Positions 6,723 through 16,300 of a DNA stretch of 26,324 bases are shown here, in pieces. Within the stretch, counting starts at the first letter, position 1, and each line of letters starts with the position of its first letter. Source of the stretch: an uncultured Megasphaera sp. (GTDB taxonomy: Bacteria; Bacillota; Negativicutes; Veillonellales; Megasphaeraceae); NCBI GenBank assembly GCA_900540735.1, contig UQHB01000038.1:1-26324 (forward strand), written 5' to 3'. The notes below the pieces were generated by a model. It was not told where the DNA came from and ran no database searches. It saw only the letters and a list, made by a program, of their open reading frames with translations. Made by a program: the position numbers and the translations under genes.

Positions 6723-6814
6723 GGAGAGTTGTCCGAGCGGCTGAAGGAGCATGATTGGAAATCATGTATAGGGCGATAGCTCTATCCAGGGTTCAAATCC
6801 CTGACTCTCCGCCA
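6723..6814 (+). tRNA. tRNA-Ser, anticodon GGA
   Basis: A 92-nt class II tRNA with encoded CCA. The acceptor stem is GGAGAGT/ACTCTCC, the anticodon stem CATGA/TCATG encloses TTGGAAA with GGA at 34-36, a long variable arm (TATAGGGCGATAGCTCTATC region) follows, and the T arm is CAGGG-TTCAAAT-CCCTG. It reads UCC and UCU. Confidence 0.97.
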
Positions 6815-6823
6815 TACAGACCT

Positions 6824-6855
6824 AAAAAACACCTACTTGTGTGGGTGTTTTTTTT
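6824..6855 (+). terminator. Terminator of the tRNA unit
   Basis: AAAAAACACC (6824-6833) pairs with GGTGTTTTTT (6844-6853), followed by two more T's. The next -10 candidate, TATAAT at 6866-6871, lies just downstream and probably serves ribU, though its -35 is poor. Confidence 0.85.
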
Positions 6856-6896
6856 ATTATTTAACTATAATATATGTATATAAAGGAGTGCCTTTC

Positions 6897-7445
6897 ATGA
6901 ACACATTGAAACTACAAGAAAACCCGAAAAAGCTCGTCAAAATGGGCATGCTCATTGCGATTTCCATTGCTTTAGTATATTTGATTCATTTTCCGATTTT
7001 TCCGGCTGTACCTTTCATGGAATACGACCCAGCAGACATTCCGATTTTGCTGGGGACTTTTGCTTTTGGCACTGTTGGCGGCTTAGTATTGACGATAATT
7101 ACATCTATCATTCAAGGCGTGACGGTCAGTGCTAATAGCGGCGTATACGGGATTATCATGCATATCATTGCGACGGGTGCTTTAACAGTCGTTGCCGGGC
7201 GCATATATGAAACGCACAAAACGAAGAAACGGGCAATTATCGGTATGATTTGTGGTGCGCTGGTCATGGCTGTTCTCATGGTAGGTGCCAATTTAATTAT
7301 TACGCCGTTATTCATGGGCGTGCCCCGTGCTGTTGTTTGGCAGCTCATGCCTTTTATCATTGGGTTTAATTTAGTTAAGGCTGGCATTAACAGTGTGTTG
7401 ACATTTTTCATTTATAAACGTATTTCCTCTTTTTTGCATTCATAA
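6897..7445 (+). CDS. ribU: Riboflavin ECF transporter substrate-binding subunit
   Basis: RibU is the membrane S component that binds riboflavin and works with a shared energising module (EcfT and two ATPases), not present in this window. The 182-residue protein is very hydrophobic, with about six predicted membrane helices. It shows the hallmark IHFPIFPAVPFMEYDPADIP at 30-49, where YDPADIP corresponds to the YDPSDIP motif of known RibU proteins, then a conserved LVKAGIN near residues 159-165. The ATG at 6897 follows AAAGGAG (6882-6888); an upstream in-frame extension would run into the tRNA terminator and is unlikely. The leader is too short for an FMN riboswitch. It is followed by an esterase with its own promoter. 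Confidence 0.85.
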   Translation: MNTLKLQENPKKLVKMGMLIAISIALVYLIHFPIFPAVPFMEYDPADIPILLGTFAFGTVGGLVLTIITSIIQGVTVSANSGVYGIIMHIIATGALTVVAGRIYETHKTKKRAIIGMICGALVMAVLMVGANLIITPLFMGVPRAVVWQLMPFIIGFNLVKAGINSVLTFFIYKRISSFLHS

Positions 7446-7460
7446 TTGTACATATCTGCA

Positions 7461-7490
7461 TTGGTATACGAAAGTATTTTATGTTACAAT
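7461..7490 (+). promoter_or_regulatory. Promoter of the esterase gene
   Basis: TTGGTA (7461-7466) and an extended -10 TGTTACAAT (hexamer 7485-7490) are 18 bp apart. It lies 15 bp after the ribU stop, where no terminator is visible, so read-through from ribU is also possible. Confidence 0.55.
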
Positions 7491-7526
7491 ACGTATCATT
7501 ATAAGATATTGAATGGGGGAATTTCC

Positions 7527-8447
7527 ATGACCGGGATTAAGCCGGAAGTAGCAGCTTATATAGATGAAAAAATGAAGCATTCCTTTGTGATGACACCGAT
7601 TTCTATGCGTGAAGGGTCCATACAGATGTGTTTAGAGCAACGGTGCCCTAAAGTGCCGATGGCTAATGTTATAGATACGGTCATGTCCCAATGCGGTGAA
7701 TATAATGTGCCTGTTCGTGTGTATGTGCCGCATACTGAGACGATGCTGCCGGTGCTGGTCTATTATCATGGTGGCGGCTTTGTCGTCGACAGCGTGGCTA
7801 TGTATGATACGATTTGCCGCCGCATTGCCGCTGCGACGAATCATATCGTTATTGCACCGGAATACCGGCTAGCTCCGGAAAATCCCTACCCTGCTGCAGA
7901 AGTAGATGCTATTGCTGTTGCCAAACGGGCCTTGCCGACGTTGACCTATTTAGGTGTAGCTCATATGAATGATGTTACGCTCTGCGGTGATAGTGCCGGC
8001 GGCTATTTAGCGGCTAAGACGGCGTTGGCCCTGCAGGATGATGCGGCTGTACCATTGACGCACCAAATCCTCGTGTATCCGTGCTTAGATATGACGTGTT
8101 CCTATCCGTCGATTGCAGAAAATTGTAATGCTAAGACGGGATTTTTGGCAGAAAAACTGCGTTGGTATTTTTGGAATTATTTCCCGCTCCAGGTGGATAG
8201 AAAAGGTGTGTCGCCGTTGTTCCAGCCTATTACGCCGTCTCTTGTGCCGACTCTTGTCATTACGGCGCAATACTGCCCGTTCCGTGATGAAGGAACGGCC
8301 TATGTAGAACGGTTGCGCGCTCAGGGCATACGAGCAGAACAATATAATTACGAAAACATGGTTCATTCGTATTTGAATTTTGAACAAATTTGCGACGATG
8401 AAATTTGCGATACATACAAGCGGATGAAGACATTTTTACAAGCATAA
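7527..8447 (+). CDS. Alpha/beta hydrolase, HSL (GDXG) esterase family, with altered catalytic acid motif
   Basis: This 306-residue cytoplasmic protein has the layout of hormone-sensitive-lipase-type esterases, which hydrolyse short carboxylic esters. It shows the oxyanion-hole motif YYHGGGF (79-85), the conserved APEYRLAPENPYPA (110-123), the nucleophile elbow GDSAGGY with Ser156, and a C-terminal MVHSYL with catalytic His280. The third triad motif, normally DPLRDEG, reads CPFRDEG: the usual catalytic aspartate is Cys250. Asp253 or Glu254 might stand in, or activity may be lost or changed. The ATG at 7527 follows GGGGGA (7515-7520); in-frame codons upstream to 7446 lack a ribosome binding site. 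The natural substrate is unknown. Confidence 0.85.
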   Translation: MTGIKPEVAAYIDEKMKHSFVMTPISMREGSIQMCLEQRCPKVPMANVIDTVMSQCGEYNVPVRVYVPHTETMLPVLVYYHGGGFVVDSVAMYDTICRRIAAATNHIVIAPEYRLAPENPYPAAEVDAIAVAKRALPTLTYLGVAHMNDVTLCGDSAGGYLAAKTALALQDDAAVPLTHQILVYPCLDMTCSYPSIAENCNAKTGFLAEKLRWYFWNYFPLQVDRKGVSPLFQPITPSLVPTLVITAQYCPFRDEGTAYVERLRAQGIRAEQYNYENMVHSYLNFEQICDDEICDTYKRMKTFLQA

Positions 8448-8460
8448 TCGCTATATAAAG

Positions 8461-8491
8461 AAAGCCTCTATCTATGAGATAGAGGCTTTTT
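8461..8491. terminator. Bidirectional terminator between the esterase and tex genes
   Basis: AAAGCCTCTATCT (8461-8473) and AGATAGAGGCTTT (8477-8489) form a perfect 13-bp stem with a 3-nt loop. T's follow on the plus strand and the A-rich left flank gives T's on the minus strand, so it can end both converging genes. Confidence 0.92.
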
Positions 8492-8499
8492 GGCATATA

Positions 8500-10668
8500 T
8501 TATTCATGAGGTACGCGTTTTAGCGATAAGCCGATACGATTGCGTTTGGCATCGACAGAAATGATGATGGCATCGACAATATCGCCGACACTGACGACGT
8601 CTGTCGGATGACGGAAGGGATGGTTACACAGCTCAGAGCGATGCACTAGGCCTGTCGTTTTTAGTCCGAAATCGACAAAGGCACCGAAGTCGACAACGTT
8701 TTGCACTGTACCGCGCACAATGGTGCCAATAGGCAAATCATCTAGGGACAGGACGTGCTTACGGGTCAAGGGCTTCGGTGATTCACTGCGCACGTCACGG
8801 CCAGGTTTACGCAATTCTTCGACAATATCGAGAATCGTCGGCTCACCGGCGTGCAGTTTTTTGGCCAACGAAGGGACGGCATTGAGCTGTAATTTTTGTT
8901 GCAACTTTTGCAGTGTTGCTGCATCTTTCATGTCTTCTGGCGTAAAGCCATACGACTGAACTATAGTATAGGCCAGGTCATACGATTCGGGATGGACGGA
9001 CGTATTATCTAGAGGCTCCGTGCCATTATGAATGCGCAAGAAGCCGGCACACTGCGTAAACGTTGCCGGGCCAAGGCGATTGACTTGCAATAAGTCAGCC
9101 CGATTTGTAAAGGGACCGTTTTCGTTGCGGTAGGCGACAATGTTACTGGCTGTGGCCGCTGAGAGTCCGGCAATGTGCTGGAGCAGTGCCGGTGACGCTG
9201 TGTTCAAGTCGACACCGACGTAGTTGACTACCGATTCGACAACGTCGTCCAAGGCTGTGCCTAAGGCTTTCTGATTGACGTCGTGTTGGTATTGGCCCAC
9301 GCCGATAGCTTTCGGGTCAATTTTTACGGCTTCGGCCAACGGGTCCTGGACACGGCGCGCAATGGAGACGGCACCGCGGATAGTGATATCCAGGTCGGGT
9401 AATTCTTCACGGGCTACGTCAGACGCAGAGTATACTGATGCACCGGCTTCATTAGTAATGATGTATTGACAGTCTAAGTGTTTGTCTTCTAGCAGCTTGG
9501 ACACGAATTGCTCCGTTTCGTAAGACGCCGTGCCGTTGCCGATAGAAATGAGCGTGACTGCATAGGTTTGGATAATATCAGCCAAATCACGGGCACTTTC
9601 TTCTTGCTGGCACTTTGAGCCTGTGAGGTAATACGTCCCATAGGCGAGGACATGGCCTGTAGCGTCAATCACGGCGGCTTTACAGCCTGTGCGGAAGCCT
9701 GGGTCAAGGCCTAAGATGACCTGTCCCGGAAAGGGCGGTTGTAGAAGGAGACTGCGCAGGTTTTTGGAAAAAACAGCGATGGCTTGTTTTTCTGCTTGTG
9801 CTGTCAACTCATTACGGATTTCCCGTTCCATTTGCGGGAAAATGAGCCGTTTGTAGCTATCGGCCGCGGCTTCACGCAAAAGCGGTGCTGCCGGGGAATC
9901 ACCGTGAATGACGTATTGTTCTAGTAACGCAATATGCTGGTCTGTTGGCTCCTTGAGGGTTACCTTGAGGAGTTTTTGTGTTTCGCCACGATTAATGGCC
10001 AGAATACGATGGCTTGGGAGACGGCTAATCCGTTCGGAAAAGTCAGCATACGTCGTCATCGGTCCGGATTCGGTTTCATCTACAGCCAGCGTACATTCCA
10101 GGCGTGCTGTTTTCCATAAAGATTGGCGCAATCGTTTTCGGTAGGGTGCAAGTTCGGCCATGCGTTCAGCTAAAATATTGGCTGCGCCCTGGAGGGCATC
10201 GGCAACGGTCGGCACGTCGTCTGAGAGGTAGGCTTTCGCTGCCTCTTCTGGGGCCGGACCGTGGGGTTGTTGCTGCCAGAAGAGGTCCGCTAAAGGCTCA
10301 AGGCCTGCGTCGCGAGCCATAGAGGCTTTCGTCCGTTTCTTTTGTTTATACGGCAAATAAATGTCTTCTACGTCTTGCAGCTGCCGCGCTTCGTCTAAGG
10401 CTTTGCCTAAGTTTTCGGTCCATTTGCCTTGGTCCATAATGGCTTGCCGCACCGTTTCTTTACGGCTTGCTAAGGATTCTTCGTACGCCTTTTGCTCGGC
10501 AATGTGTCGTAACTGCACTTCGTCGAGGACACCGGTCATTTCTTTGCGGTACCGTGCAACGAAGGGAATCGTATTTCCGTCGTTAAATAAAGAGAGTGCC
10601 GCTTTGACTTGCCAAGGTTTGACATTGACAGTCTGGGCAATTCGTTGTATCATTAATTCTTCACTCAT
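8500..10668 (-). CDS. tex: Tex family RNA-binding transcription accessory protein
   Basis: Tex is a cytoplasmic nucleic-acid-binding protein that affects transcription and RNA handling; its exact role is unsettled. The 722 residues match the family. The order is an N-terminal helical region, a YqgF/RNase H-like domain beginning at about residue 320 (VILGLDPGFRTGCKA), helix-hairpin-helix segments around 490-545 (GVDLNTASPALLQHIAGL, then NRADLLQVNRLGPATF), and a C-terminal S1 domain from about 649 (GTIVRGTVQNVVDFGAFVDF). The start at 10668 follows AAGGAGT with 5-6 nt spacing; an in-frame extension to 10725 has no ribosome binding site and would overlap the promoter. It is divergent from perR and convergent with the esterase. 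Confidence 0.95.
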   Translation of the reverse strand: MSEELMIQRIAQTVNVKPWQVKAALSLFNDGNTIPFVARYRKEMTGVLDEVQLRHIAEQKAYEESLASRKETVRQAIMDQGKWTENLGKALDEARQLQDVEDIYLPYKQKKRTKASMARDAGLEPLADLFWQQQPHGPAPEEAAKAYLSDDVPTVADALQGAANILAERMAELAPYRKRLRQSLWKTARLECTLAVDETESGPMTTYADFSERISRLPSHRILAINRGETQKLLKVTLKEPTDQHIALLEQYVIHGDSPAAPLLREAAADSYKRLIFPQMEREIRNELTAQAEKQAIAVFSKNLRSLLLQPPFPGQVILGLDPGFRTGCKAAVIDATGHVLAYGTYYLTGSKCQQEESARDLADIIQTYAVTLISIGNGTASYETEQFVSKLLEDKHLDCQYIITNEAGASVYSASDVAREELPDLDITIRGAVSIARRVQDPLAEAVKIDPKAIGVGQYQHDVNQKALGTALDDVVESVVNYVGVDLNTASPALLQHIAGLSAATASNIVAYRNENGPFTNRADLLQVNRLGPATFTQCAGFLRIHNGTEPLDNTSVHPESYDLAYTIVQSYGFTPEDMKDAATLQKLQQKLQLNAVPSLAKKLHAGEPTILDIVEELRKPGRDVRSESPKPLTRKHVLSLDDLPIGTIVRGTVQNVVDFGAFVDFGLKTTGLVHRSELCNHPFRHPTDVVSVGDIVDAIIISVDAKRNRIGLSLKRVPHE

Positions 10669-10696
10669 ACGTAACTCCTTTCTCCTCTTATCCTTT

Positions 10697-10725
10697 ATTA
10701 TGGAGGGAAATAGAAGATACGTCAA
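10697..10725 (-). promoter_or_regulatory. Promoter of tex
   Basis: Read on the minus strand, TTGACG (10725-10720) and CATAAT (10702-10697) are 17 bp apart. The leader is about 20 nt before the tex start. Confidence 0.65.
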
Positions 10726-10752
10726 TTACCAAAAAAACTTTACCTATAAATA

Positions 10753-10781
10753 TTGAAATTTTTCTTAATAACCATTATAAT
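10753..10781 (+). promoter_or_regulatory. Promoter of perR
   Basis: TTGAAA (10753-10758) and TATAAT (10776-10781) are exactly 17 bp apart. The -10 overlaps a PerR-like operator. Confidence 0.75.
10766..10780 (+). promoter_or_regulatory. Per box (PerR operator) on the perR promoter
   Basis: TAATAACCATTATAA matches the Per box TTATAATnATTATAA at 12 of 14 defined positions, with a perfect right half. It covers the spacer and -10 of the perR promoter, which fits autorepression. Binding is inferred, not shown. Confidence 0.65.
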
Positions 10782-10857
10782 ATAACATATACTACAATGT
10801 AAAGTATATAGACGTAAGGAGAAGTACCTGAGCTTTACATAAGAAAGGAGGATATCT

Positions 10858-11280
10858 ATGGATATAGCTGAAGTACTGCGGGAAAACGGATATAAAGTGA
10901 CCCCACAGCGCTTGGCGGTATATGAAGCAATTGATCATAATATGACCCATCCTAATGCGGAAACGATTTATCATCAGTTGCAGCCGAAGTATCCTTCCAT
11001 GAGTCTGGCCACCGTGTATAAGACGATGGAAATTTTTGCGAAAATCGGTATTGTCAATATCTTACAATGTGGGGAAGACGCTCACCGATATGACTATAAT
11101 ACGAGCAAACACGCTCATATTCGTTGCGCAAAATGCAATCTCATTGCCGATGTCAATATCGACTATGAAGGGCTTAAGAAACAGGCTATTGCAGAAACAG
11201 GATTTTCTGTGGACAGCGTCAACGTTTCCTTCGTTGGCCTTTGCCCGGCTTGTGCAGGAAAAGAAAAACATAATAGTTAA
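10858..11280 (+). CDS. perR: Peroxide-responsive Fur-family repressor PerR
   Basis: PerR is a cytoplasmic DNA-binding repressor that senses peroxide by metal-catalysed histidine oxidation. The 140 residues carry an N-terminal winged helix (VTPQRLAVYEAI, then SLATVYKTMEIF) and a C-terminal metal-binding dimer domain. Aligning with Bacillus subtilis PerR (offset about 6), the regulatory metal ligands are all present: His31, Asp79, His85, His87 and Asp98. The structural zinc cysteines are Cys90, Cys93, Cys129 and Cys132. Asp98, rather than the glutamate of Fur or Zur, is what favours PerR. The ATG follows AAAGGAGG. A Per box overlaps its promoter, indicating autoregulation, and a terminator separates it from nfo. 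Confidence 0.87.
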   Translation: MDIAEVLRENGYKVTPQRLAVYEAIDHNMTHPNAETIYHQLQPKYPSMSLATVYKTMEIFAKIGIVNILQCGEDAHRYDYNTSKHAHIRCAKCNLIADVNIDYEGLKKQAIAETGFSVDSVNVSFVGLCPACAGKEKHNS

Positions 11281-11287
11281 TGATATG

Positions 11288-11328
11288 ACAAAAAGAGTTC
11301 TGTAACGGCGTTGCAGGGCTCTTTTTGT
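11288..11328 (+). terminator. Terminator of perR
   Basis: ACAAAAAGAG (11288-11297) pairs with CTCTTTTTGT (11319-11328). Inside, CTGTAAC and GTTGCAG extend the stem around a GGC loop. The T's lie in the 3' arm, which also forms part of the nfo promoter. Confidence 0.75.
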
Positions 11329-11354
11329 GTTTGCCAGGCTCGGTCTGGTATAAT
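11325..11354 (+). promoter_or_regulatory. Promoter of the nfo-sbcD-sbcC operon
   Basis: TTGTGT (11325-11330) and an extended -10 TGGTATAAT (hexamer 11349-11354) are 18 bp apart. The -35 overlaps the tail of the perR terminator by 4 bp. Confidence 0.6.
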
Positions 11355-11391
11355 AGTAGTAACACATATATACATACAAGGAGATAGTACG

Positions 11392-12228
11392 ATGTTACAT
11401 ATAGGTTGTCATTTATCTGTGTCCCAAGGATTTTTGCATATGGGCAAAGAAGCCCTATCCATTGGGGCCGATACGTTTCAGTTTTTTACACGCAATCCTC
11501 GCGGCGGCAACGTGCGCAAACTCGATGTGCCTGATATGGAAGCGTTGAATGCCTTCATGAAGGAACATCACTTTGCACCCATTTTAGCTCATGCGCCGTA
11601 CACGCTCAATGGTTGTTCGAAAACGGAAAAGACTCGTGACTTTGCGTACCGTGCTATGGCTGATGATTTACAGCGGCTAGAATATTTAGATAACTGCCAG
11701 TATAATTTCCATCCAGGCAGTCACGTTGGCCAAGGTGCAGACGTGGCGATTCCCCTCATTGCAGATATGCTTAATCAGTGTATGTTTGCTGCACAAAAGA
11801 CGACGGTCCTCTTAGAGACTATGGCTGGGAAGGGCACGGAAGTCGGTCGGACTTTCGATGAATTAGCAGGCATTTTAGAAAAGGTAGTGTTCCAAGAAAA
11901 GATGGGAGTCTGCCTCGATACATGCCACGTCTTTGACGGCGGTTATGATATTGTGGAACACTTAGACGATGTATTGACGCTCTTTGATCAAAAAATAGGT
12001 TTGTCTCGCTTAAAAGCTGTCCATATTAATGATAGTAAAAACGTCTTAGGCAGCCATAAAGATAGACATGAAAAAATCGGCGAAGGTCATATTGGCTTGT
12101 CGGCCTTTACGAAAATCATTAACCATCCAGCGTTACGCCATTTACCCTTTTACTTAGAAACGCCTAACGACATGGCTGGCTATGCCCCTGAAATTGCTAT
12201 GCTGCGTGCAGCGTACGTCGAAGACTAG
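11392..12228 (+). CDS. nfo: Endonuclease IV (AP endonuclease)
   Basis: Endonuclease IV cuts DNA 5' to abasic sites and trims blocked 3' ends in base excision repair. The 278 residues form a TIM barrel of normal length with all expected trinuclear zinc ligands visible: His67 (LAHAPY), His107 (FHPGSH), Glu142 (LLET), Asp176 and His179 (CLDTCH), His211 (AVHIND), Asp224 and His226 (HKDRHE), Glu256 (LETPND). The ATG follows AAGGAG (11378-11383) with 8 nt spacing; in-frame codons further up lie in the promoter. sbcD begins 9 bp after its stop, so the two are one operon with sbcC. The neighbouring perR suggests a link to oxidative stress, but no Per box is seen at this promoter. Confidence 0.96.
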   Translation: MLHIGCHLSVSQGFLHMGKEALSIGADTFQFFTRNPRGGNVRKLDVPDMEALNAFMKEHHFAPILAHAPYTLNGCSKTEKTRDFAYRAMADDLQRLEYLDNCQYNFHPGSHVGQGADVAIPLIADMLNQCMFAAQKTTVLLETMAGKGTEVGRTFDELAGILEKVVFQEKMGVCLDTCHVFDGGYDIVEHLDDVLTLFDQKIGLSRLKAVHINDSKNVLGSHKDRHEKIGEGHIGLSAFTKIINHPALRHLPFYLETPNDMAGYAPEIAMLRAAYVED

Positions 12229-12237
12229 GAGGAGTCT

Positions 12238-13386
12238 ATGCGGATTTTACATACAGCTGACTGGCATATAGGAAAATTGTTTTATGGCGGTTACTTGACT
12301 GAAGACCAGGCGTATGTTTTAGATGAACAGTTCTTGCCCATGGTCAAAGAAGAGAACATCGATGCCGTCGTCTTGGCTGGTGATGTCTATGACCGCAGTC
12401 TGCCGCCAGCCGAAGCGGTAGAGCTCTTTGATACGATTGCTACGAAAATTACGAAAGACTTAGGAGTGCCTTTTTACGTCATTAGCGGCAATCATGACAG
12501 TGCTACGCGTCTCTCTTTCGGCAGTGACCTCTTGGCGGCCGAAGGGCTTCATCTGTACGGGGACTTAGAAAAATTAACAGGACCGGCTTATATAGAAGAT
12601 ATATATGGTACGGTAGCACTCGTACCTTTGCCCTTTGCAGAACCGGCACTGATTCGCCACTTCTATGGTAATACAGACGTGACAGACCAAGAATCAGCAC
12701 TCCAGCAGCTGATGACAGCTCAGACTGCAGGGATTCCGGCAGGGATGCGGACTGTTGCCATTGCCCATGCTTTTGTGGCTGGTGGTGTCGAAAGCGAGTC
12801 TGAACGGCCCTTATCTATTGGCGGCACTGATGTAGTGAGTGCAAAAATCTTTTTGCCCTTTACGTATACGGCCTTAGGGCATTTGCACGGCCCTCAGCAA
12901 GTGAGCAGCCCTGTCATTCGCTATGCCGGTAGTCTCCTTAAGTATTCTTTTAGTGAAGCAACGCAAAAAAAAGGTGCTGTTGTCGTCGATATAGACGGCG
13001 AAGGGAAGGTAGAGACGACATTCTTGCCCTTTACACCGAAACGGGATGTCCGTGTCATTACAGGCTTCTACGATGATATCATGAAACGGCCTGATGAGAA
13101 TCCCGATGATTTCATTCTCGTCCGCCTTGAAGATAGAGAACCTATTTTAGATGGCATGGCCAAAATCCGGAAGAAATATCCCCATACCTTAGCTTTGGAA
13201 ACACCGAACCGTCAATATGCGGCCAGTGGAGAACGAAATATCCAAGTCCAGCACATGTCAGAAGCCGATATGTTTGCCCAATTTGTCCACTCTATGCGGC
13301 CAGACGCACCCTTATCGGCAGGGGAAGAAGCGTGCTTGCAAGACTTATGGCAGGCTTTAGCAAAAGAAGAAGGAGGACTCTTATGA
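12238..13386 (+). CDS. sbcD: DNA repair exonuclease subunit SbcD (Mre11-like)
   Basis: SbcD is the metal-dependent nuclease of the SbcCD complex, which opens hairpins and trims protein-blocked DNA ends. Calcineurin-like phosphoesterase motifs appear in order: DWHIGK (Asp8, His10), GDVYDR (Asp49), SGNHDS (83-88), IAHAFVAGG and GHLHGPQ. The 382 residues are normal for the family, with a C-terminal tail that would cap SbcC. The ATG follows AGGAGG with 5 nt spacing. Its TGA overlaps the start of sbcC in an ATGA junction, implying translational coupling of the two subunits. Confidence 0.96.
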   Translation: MRILHTADWHIGKLFYGGYLTEDQAYVLDEQFLPMVKEENIDAVVLAGDVYDRSLPPAEAVELFDTIATKITKDLGVPFYVISGNHDSATRLSFGSDLLAAEGLHLYGDLEKLTGPAYIEDIYGTVALVPLPFAEPALIRHFYGNTDVTDQESALQQLMTAQTAGIPAGMRTVAIAHAFVAGGVESESERPLSIGGTDVVSAKIFLPFTYTALGHLHGPQQVSSPVIRYAGSLLKYSFSEATQKKGAVVVDIDGEGKVETTFLPFTPKRDVRVITGFYDDIMKRPDENPDDFILVRLEDREPILDGMAKIRKKYPHTLALETPNRQYAASGERNIQVQHMSEADMFAQFVHSMRPDAPLSAGEEACLQDLWQALAKEEGGLL

Positions 13387-16300
13387 TACCTTTACGGCTC
13401 GTCATGAATGCCTTTGGCCCCTATGCAGGACAAGAAGTCATTGATTTTCGGGACTTAGGTGACCGCAAGCTCTTCCTCATTTACGGCCCGACCGGCGCAG
13501 GTAAGACGACAGTCCTCGATGCTATGTGCTATGTCCTCTATGGCGATACGAGCGGTGACCTTCGTTCTGGTGCGCACATGCGCAGTGAATACGCGTCGCC
13601 GAAGGATAAGACGTACGTAGATTTTTCCTTTGCTATTGGCACGAAACGCTATCGTATTGAACGCAGTCCGGAACAAGAAATTGCCAAAAAGCGTGGTACA
13701 GGCCTAAAAAAGGAAGGAGCTAAAGCAGCCCTCTATGCCATCGATGACCACGATGAAGATACAGCCGTCATTGCTACGAAAAATGTCACTGCTGAAATTA
13801 TCCGTCTCTTAGGTTTTAAGTCTGAGCAGTTTCGCCAAGTCGTACTCTTGCCGCAAGGTGATTTCCGAAAACTCCTCTTAGCCAATTCGAGTGAACGCCA
13901 GCAGATTATGCAGACCTTGTTTCACACGCAGCGGTACGCGCGACTCCAAGCACTGGCCAAAGAACGGCACGATGCCATTCAGAGTGAATATAGCCAGACT
14001 GAACAGGACATTACGCAGCAACTGCAGGCCGCTGGCGTAGAGAATGAAGAAGCCCTAGGCGCAGCTCTTACGACACAAACGGCAGCCGTCGAAAAAGCAA
14101 AGCAAGATTTAACGGCAGCCAATCGTACGCGCGATTCATACCAACAGACCGTGCAAGACGCACAGGTCCTATACAGCCATTGGCAAAGCCTAAAGAAAAG
14201 TAAGGCTCTGTTGCAAGAGATCCAAGGGCAGGCAGAAGATATAGAAGTAAAACGGAAGCAAATTGCCTTATTACAGCAAGCAAAACTCCTAGCCGAACCG
14301 TGTCGTACACTCGATGCCATCCAAGAAAAAGGTGTGCATGCTGGCGAAAAAGAAAAAGAAGCGTCCCAAGCCGTGGCTCAGGCCACAGCCAACGCCCAAC
14401 AGGCAACGCAGGTCATGCAAGATATTGCCGCACAAGAAGGGGCATATAAAGAAAACAGCAGCCGCCTTGTACAGCTCCGGAGCTTAGTACCCAAAACGGC
14501 AGCGTATAAAGAATGCTGCGCTGCTGTGACGAAGGCTAAGACCATACAAGACCAAGCGTTGCATGCCTGGCAAGGAGCCGTCCAAGCATTGACAGATGTA
14601 CGGATGCAATGGGAAAAATGCCAGCAAACGGCAACCGGCTATGCAGACACACTGCGCGCATATGAACAAGCTAAAACGGCGTACACGACGCTCTGTGAAC
14701 GACTCGATACAGAACGGCAATTAGAGACGATGGCGCAGCATCTCGACAAGCTTCGCCAAGAAGAAAAGACGTTGACAGCACGCCTCGCCCAAGCGAGTGA
14801 AAAAGCACGGGCTGATGCGGTTAATTATGAGTCTGTACAAGTTTTATTCCTCCAAGGACAAGCCGCGGTATTAGCCGACGGCTTAGGTGAAGGAATGCCG
14901 TGCCCTGTGTGCGGTGCGACCCATCACCCGCATCTCGCCATTCGGGCGGAGCATATGCTGCAAAAAGAAGACGTCGAACGGTGCAAAAAAATAGCCGAAA
15001 CAAGCGAAGCTGCACGCCAGAAGCTAACTGTTGAAAGTGCAGCCTTAGACGCTAAAATCGCAGCCGAAACGATGCAATACGATAGGCTCCGTCAGCAATA
15101 TCCTGTAGAAGGAACTGTAGCCGACTGGCAAGGGCGTACAGCGGCTCAGCACGAGATTGTAGAGACATTAGCCAAGCGTGCAGCGATGCAGCAACAAGCC
15201 CAAGACCAAGCGACAGCCTTACAACAAACGGTCAAAGACAAAGAGCAAGCAGAACAAGCCTTGCGCAGTGAAAAAGAAGCAACTCTTTTAGCCTTCACCA
15301 AAGCTGCTGAAAGCCAAGTAAAGGCCGAAGAGGATATACCAGCCCTCTATCGGGATGAACGAGTCTTACAGCACCAAATAGAAGGCCTTTCTAAGGAGAT
15401 TACGGCCTACGAGCAGGCCCGCGAAACAAGCCGTGCTGCCTGGACCCAAGCGACGACAGAAGTAGCGCGCTGGCAAGAACAACAGACTTTGTGGCAGACG
15501 CAAGTTACTCAGTTACGGCAAGAGTATACAGACGGTGTGAAAGCCTTAAAAGCGCGCGTCCAAGCCGCTGGCTTTGCGTCCGTCACCGCCTGCCGTCAGG
15601 CCCAGCAAGACGTACCGCAACTAGAAGAATTACAACGGACGGTCGATGCCTATACGGCTTCACTCCAACAAGTGCAAGGGCAAATCGCCCAAGAACAAGC
15701 CGTCATCAATACGCAACTGGAACCGGACATGGAGCCCTATCAGGCGCAACTGCGTGCGTATAATGAACAATGTCGTATCCTCTCCGAGACCGTTGCGTCC
15801 CAGCAAAGCGTCGTCCAGCAACTGACGAAGACGACGAAAGCCATTGCGGCCTATCGGATAGCACAAGAGGCCTTGACGGAGCAGTATAAAGCCGTTGGCT
15901 CCCTTTACGATGTCATTAGCGGCAAGACGACTGGGGTCAATTTTGAACGGTATGTCTTAGGAGCACTCTTAGATGAAGTGCTGCAGGTAGCCAATCTCCG
16001 TCTCGATGAGATGAGCCGTCATCGCTATGAGCTCCAGCGTTCCCAAGCATGGGACGACAAACGGGTCAAACAGATTGGCCTCGATATTGAAGTCTTCGAT
16101 AATTTCACAGGCTACGCGCGGCCAGCAAATACCCTTTCTGGCGGTGAAACCTTCCTCGCTTCATTATCCCTGGCCCTAGGCCTTGCCGATGTAGTCCAAG
16201 CCTATTCGGGCGGCATCCATCTGGACACCATGTTCATTGATGAAGGCTTTGGCACCCTCGATGGAGAAACCCTTGATTTTGCCTTAAAAGCCCTGTTAGA

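Noticed and set aside
6568..6765. 65-residue minus-strand open frame ending GDRIRTCDLLVPNQARYQ...
   Set aside because: It is antisense to tRNA-Pro. This RIRTCDLLVPNQ peptide is a well-known false protein arising from tRNA genes.
6856..6896. FMN riboswitch before ribU
   Set aside because: Only about 40 bp separate the tRNA terminator from the start codon, far too short for the aptamer.
15491..15763. 90-residue plus-strand frame within sbcC
   Set aside because: It is an arginine-rich shift of the coiled-coil coding sequence without a start signal.
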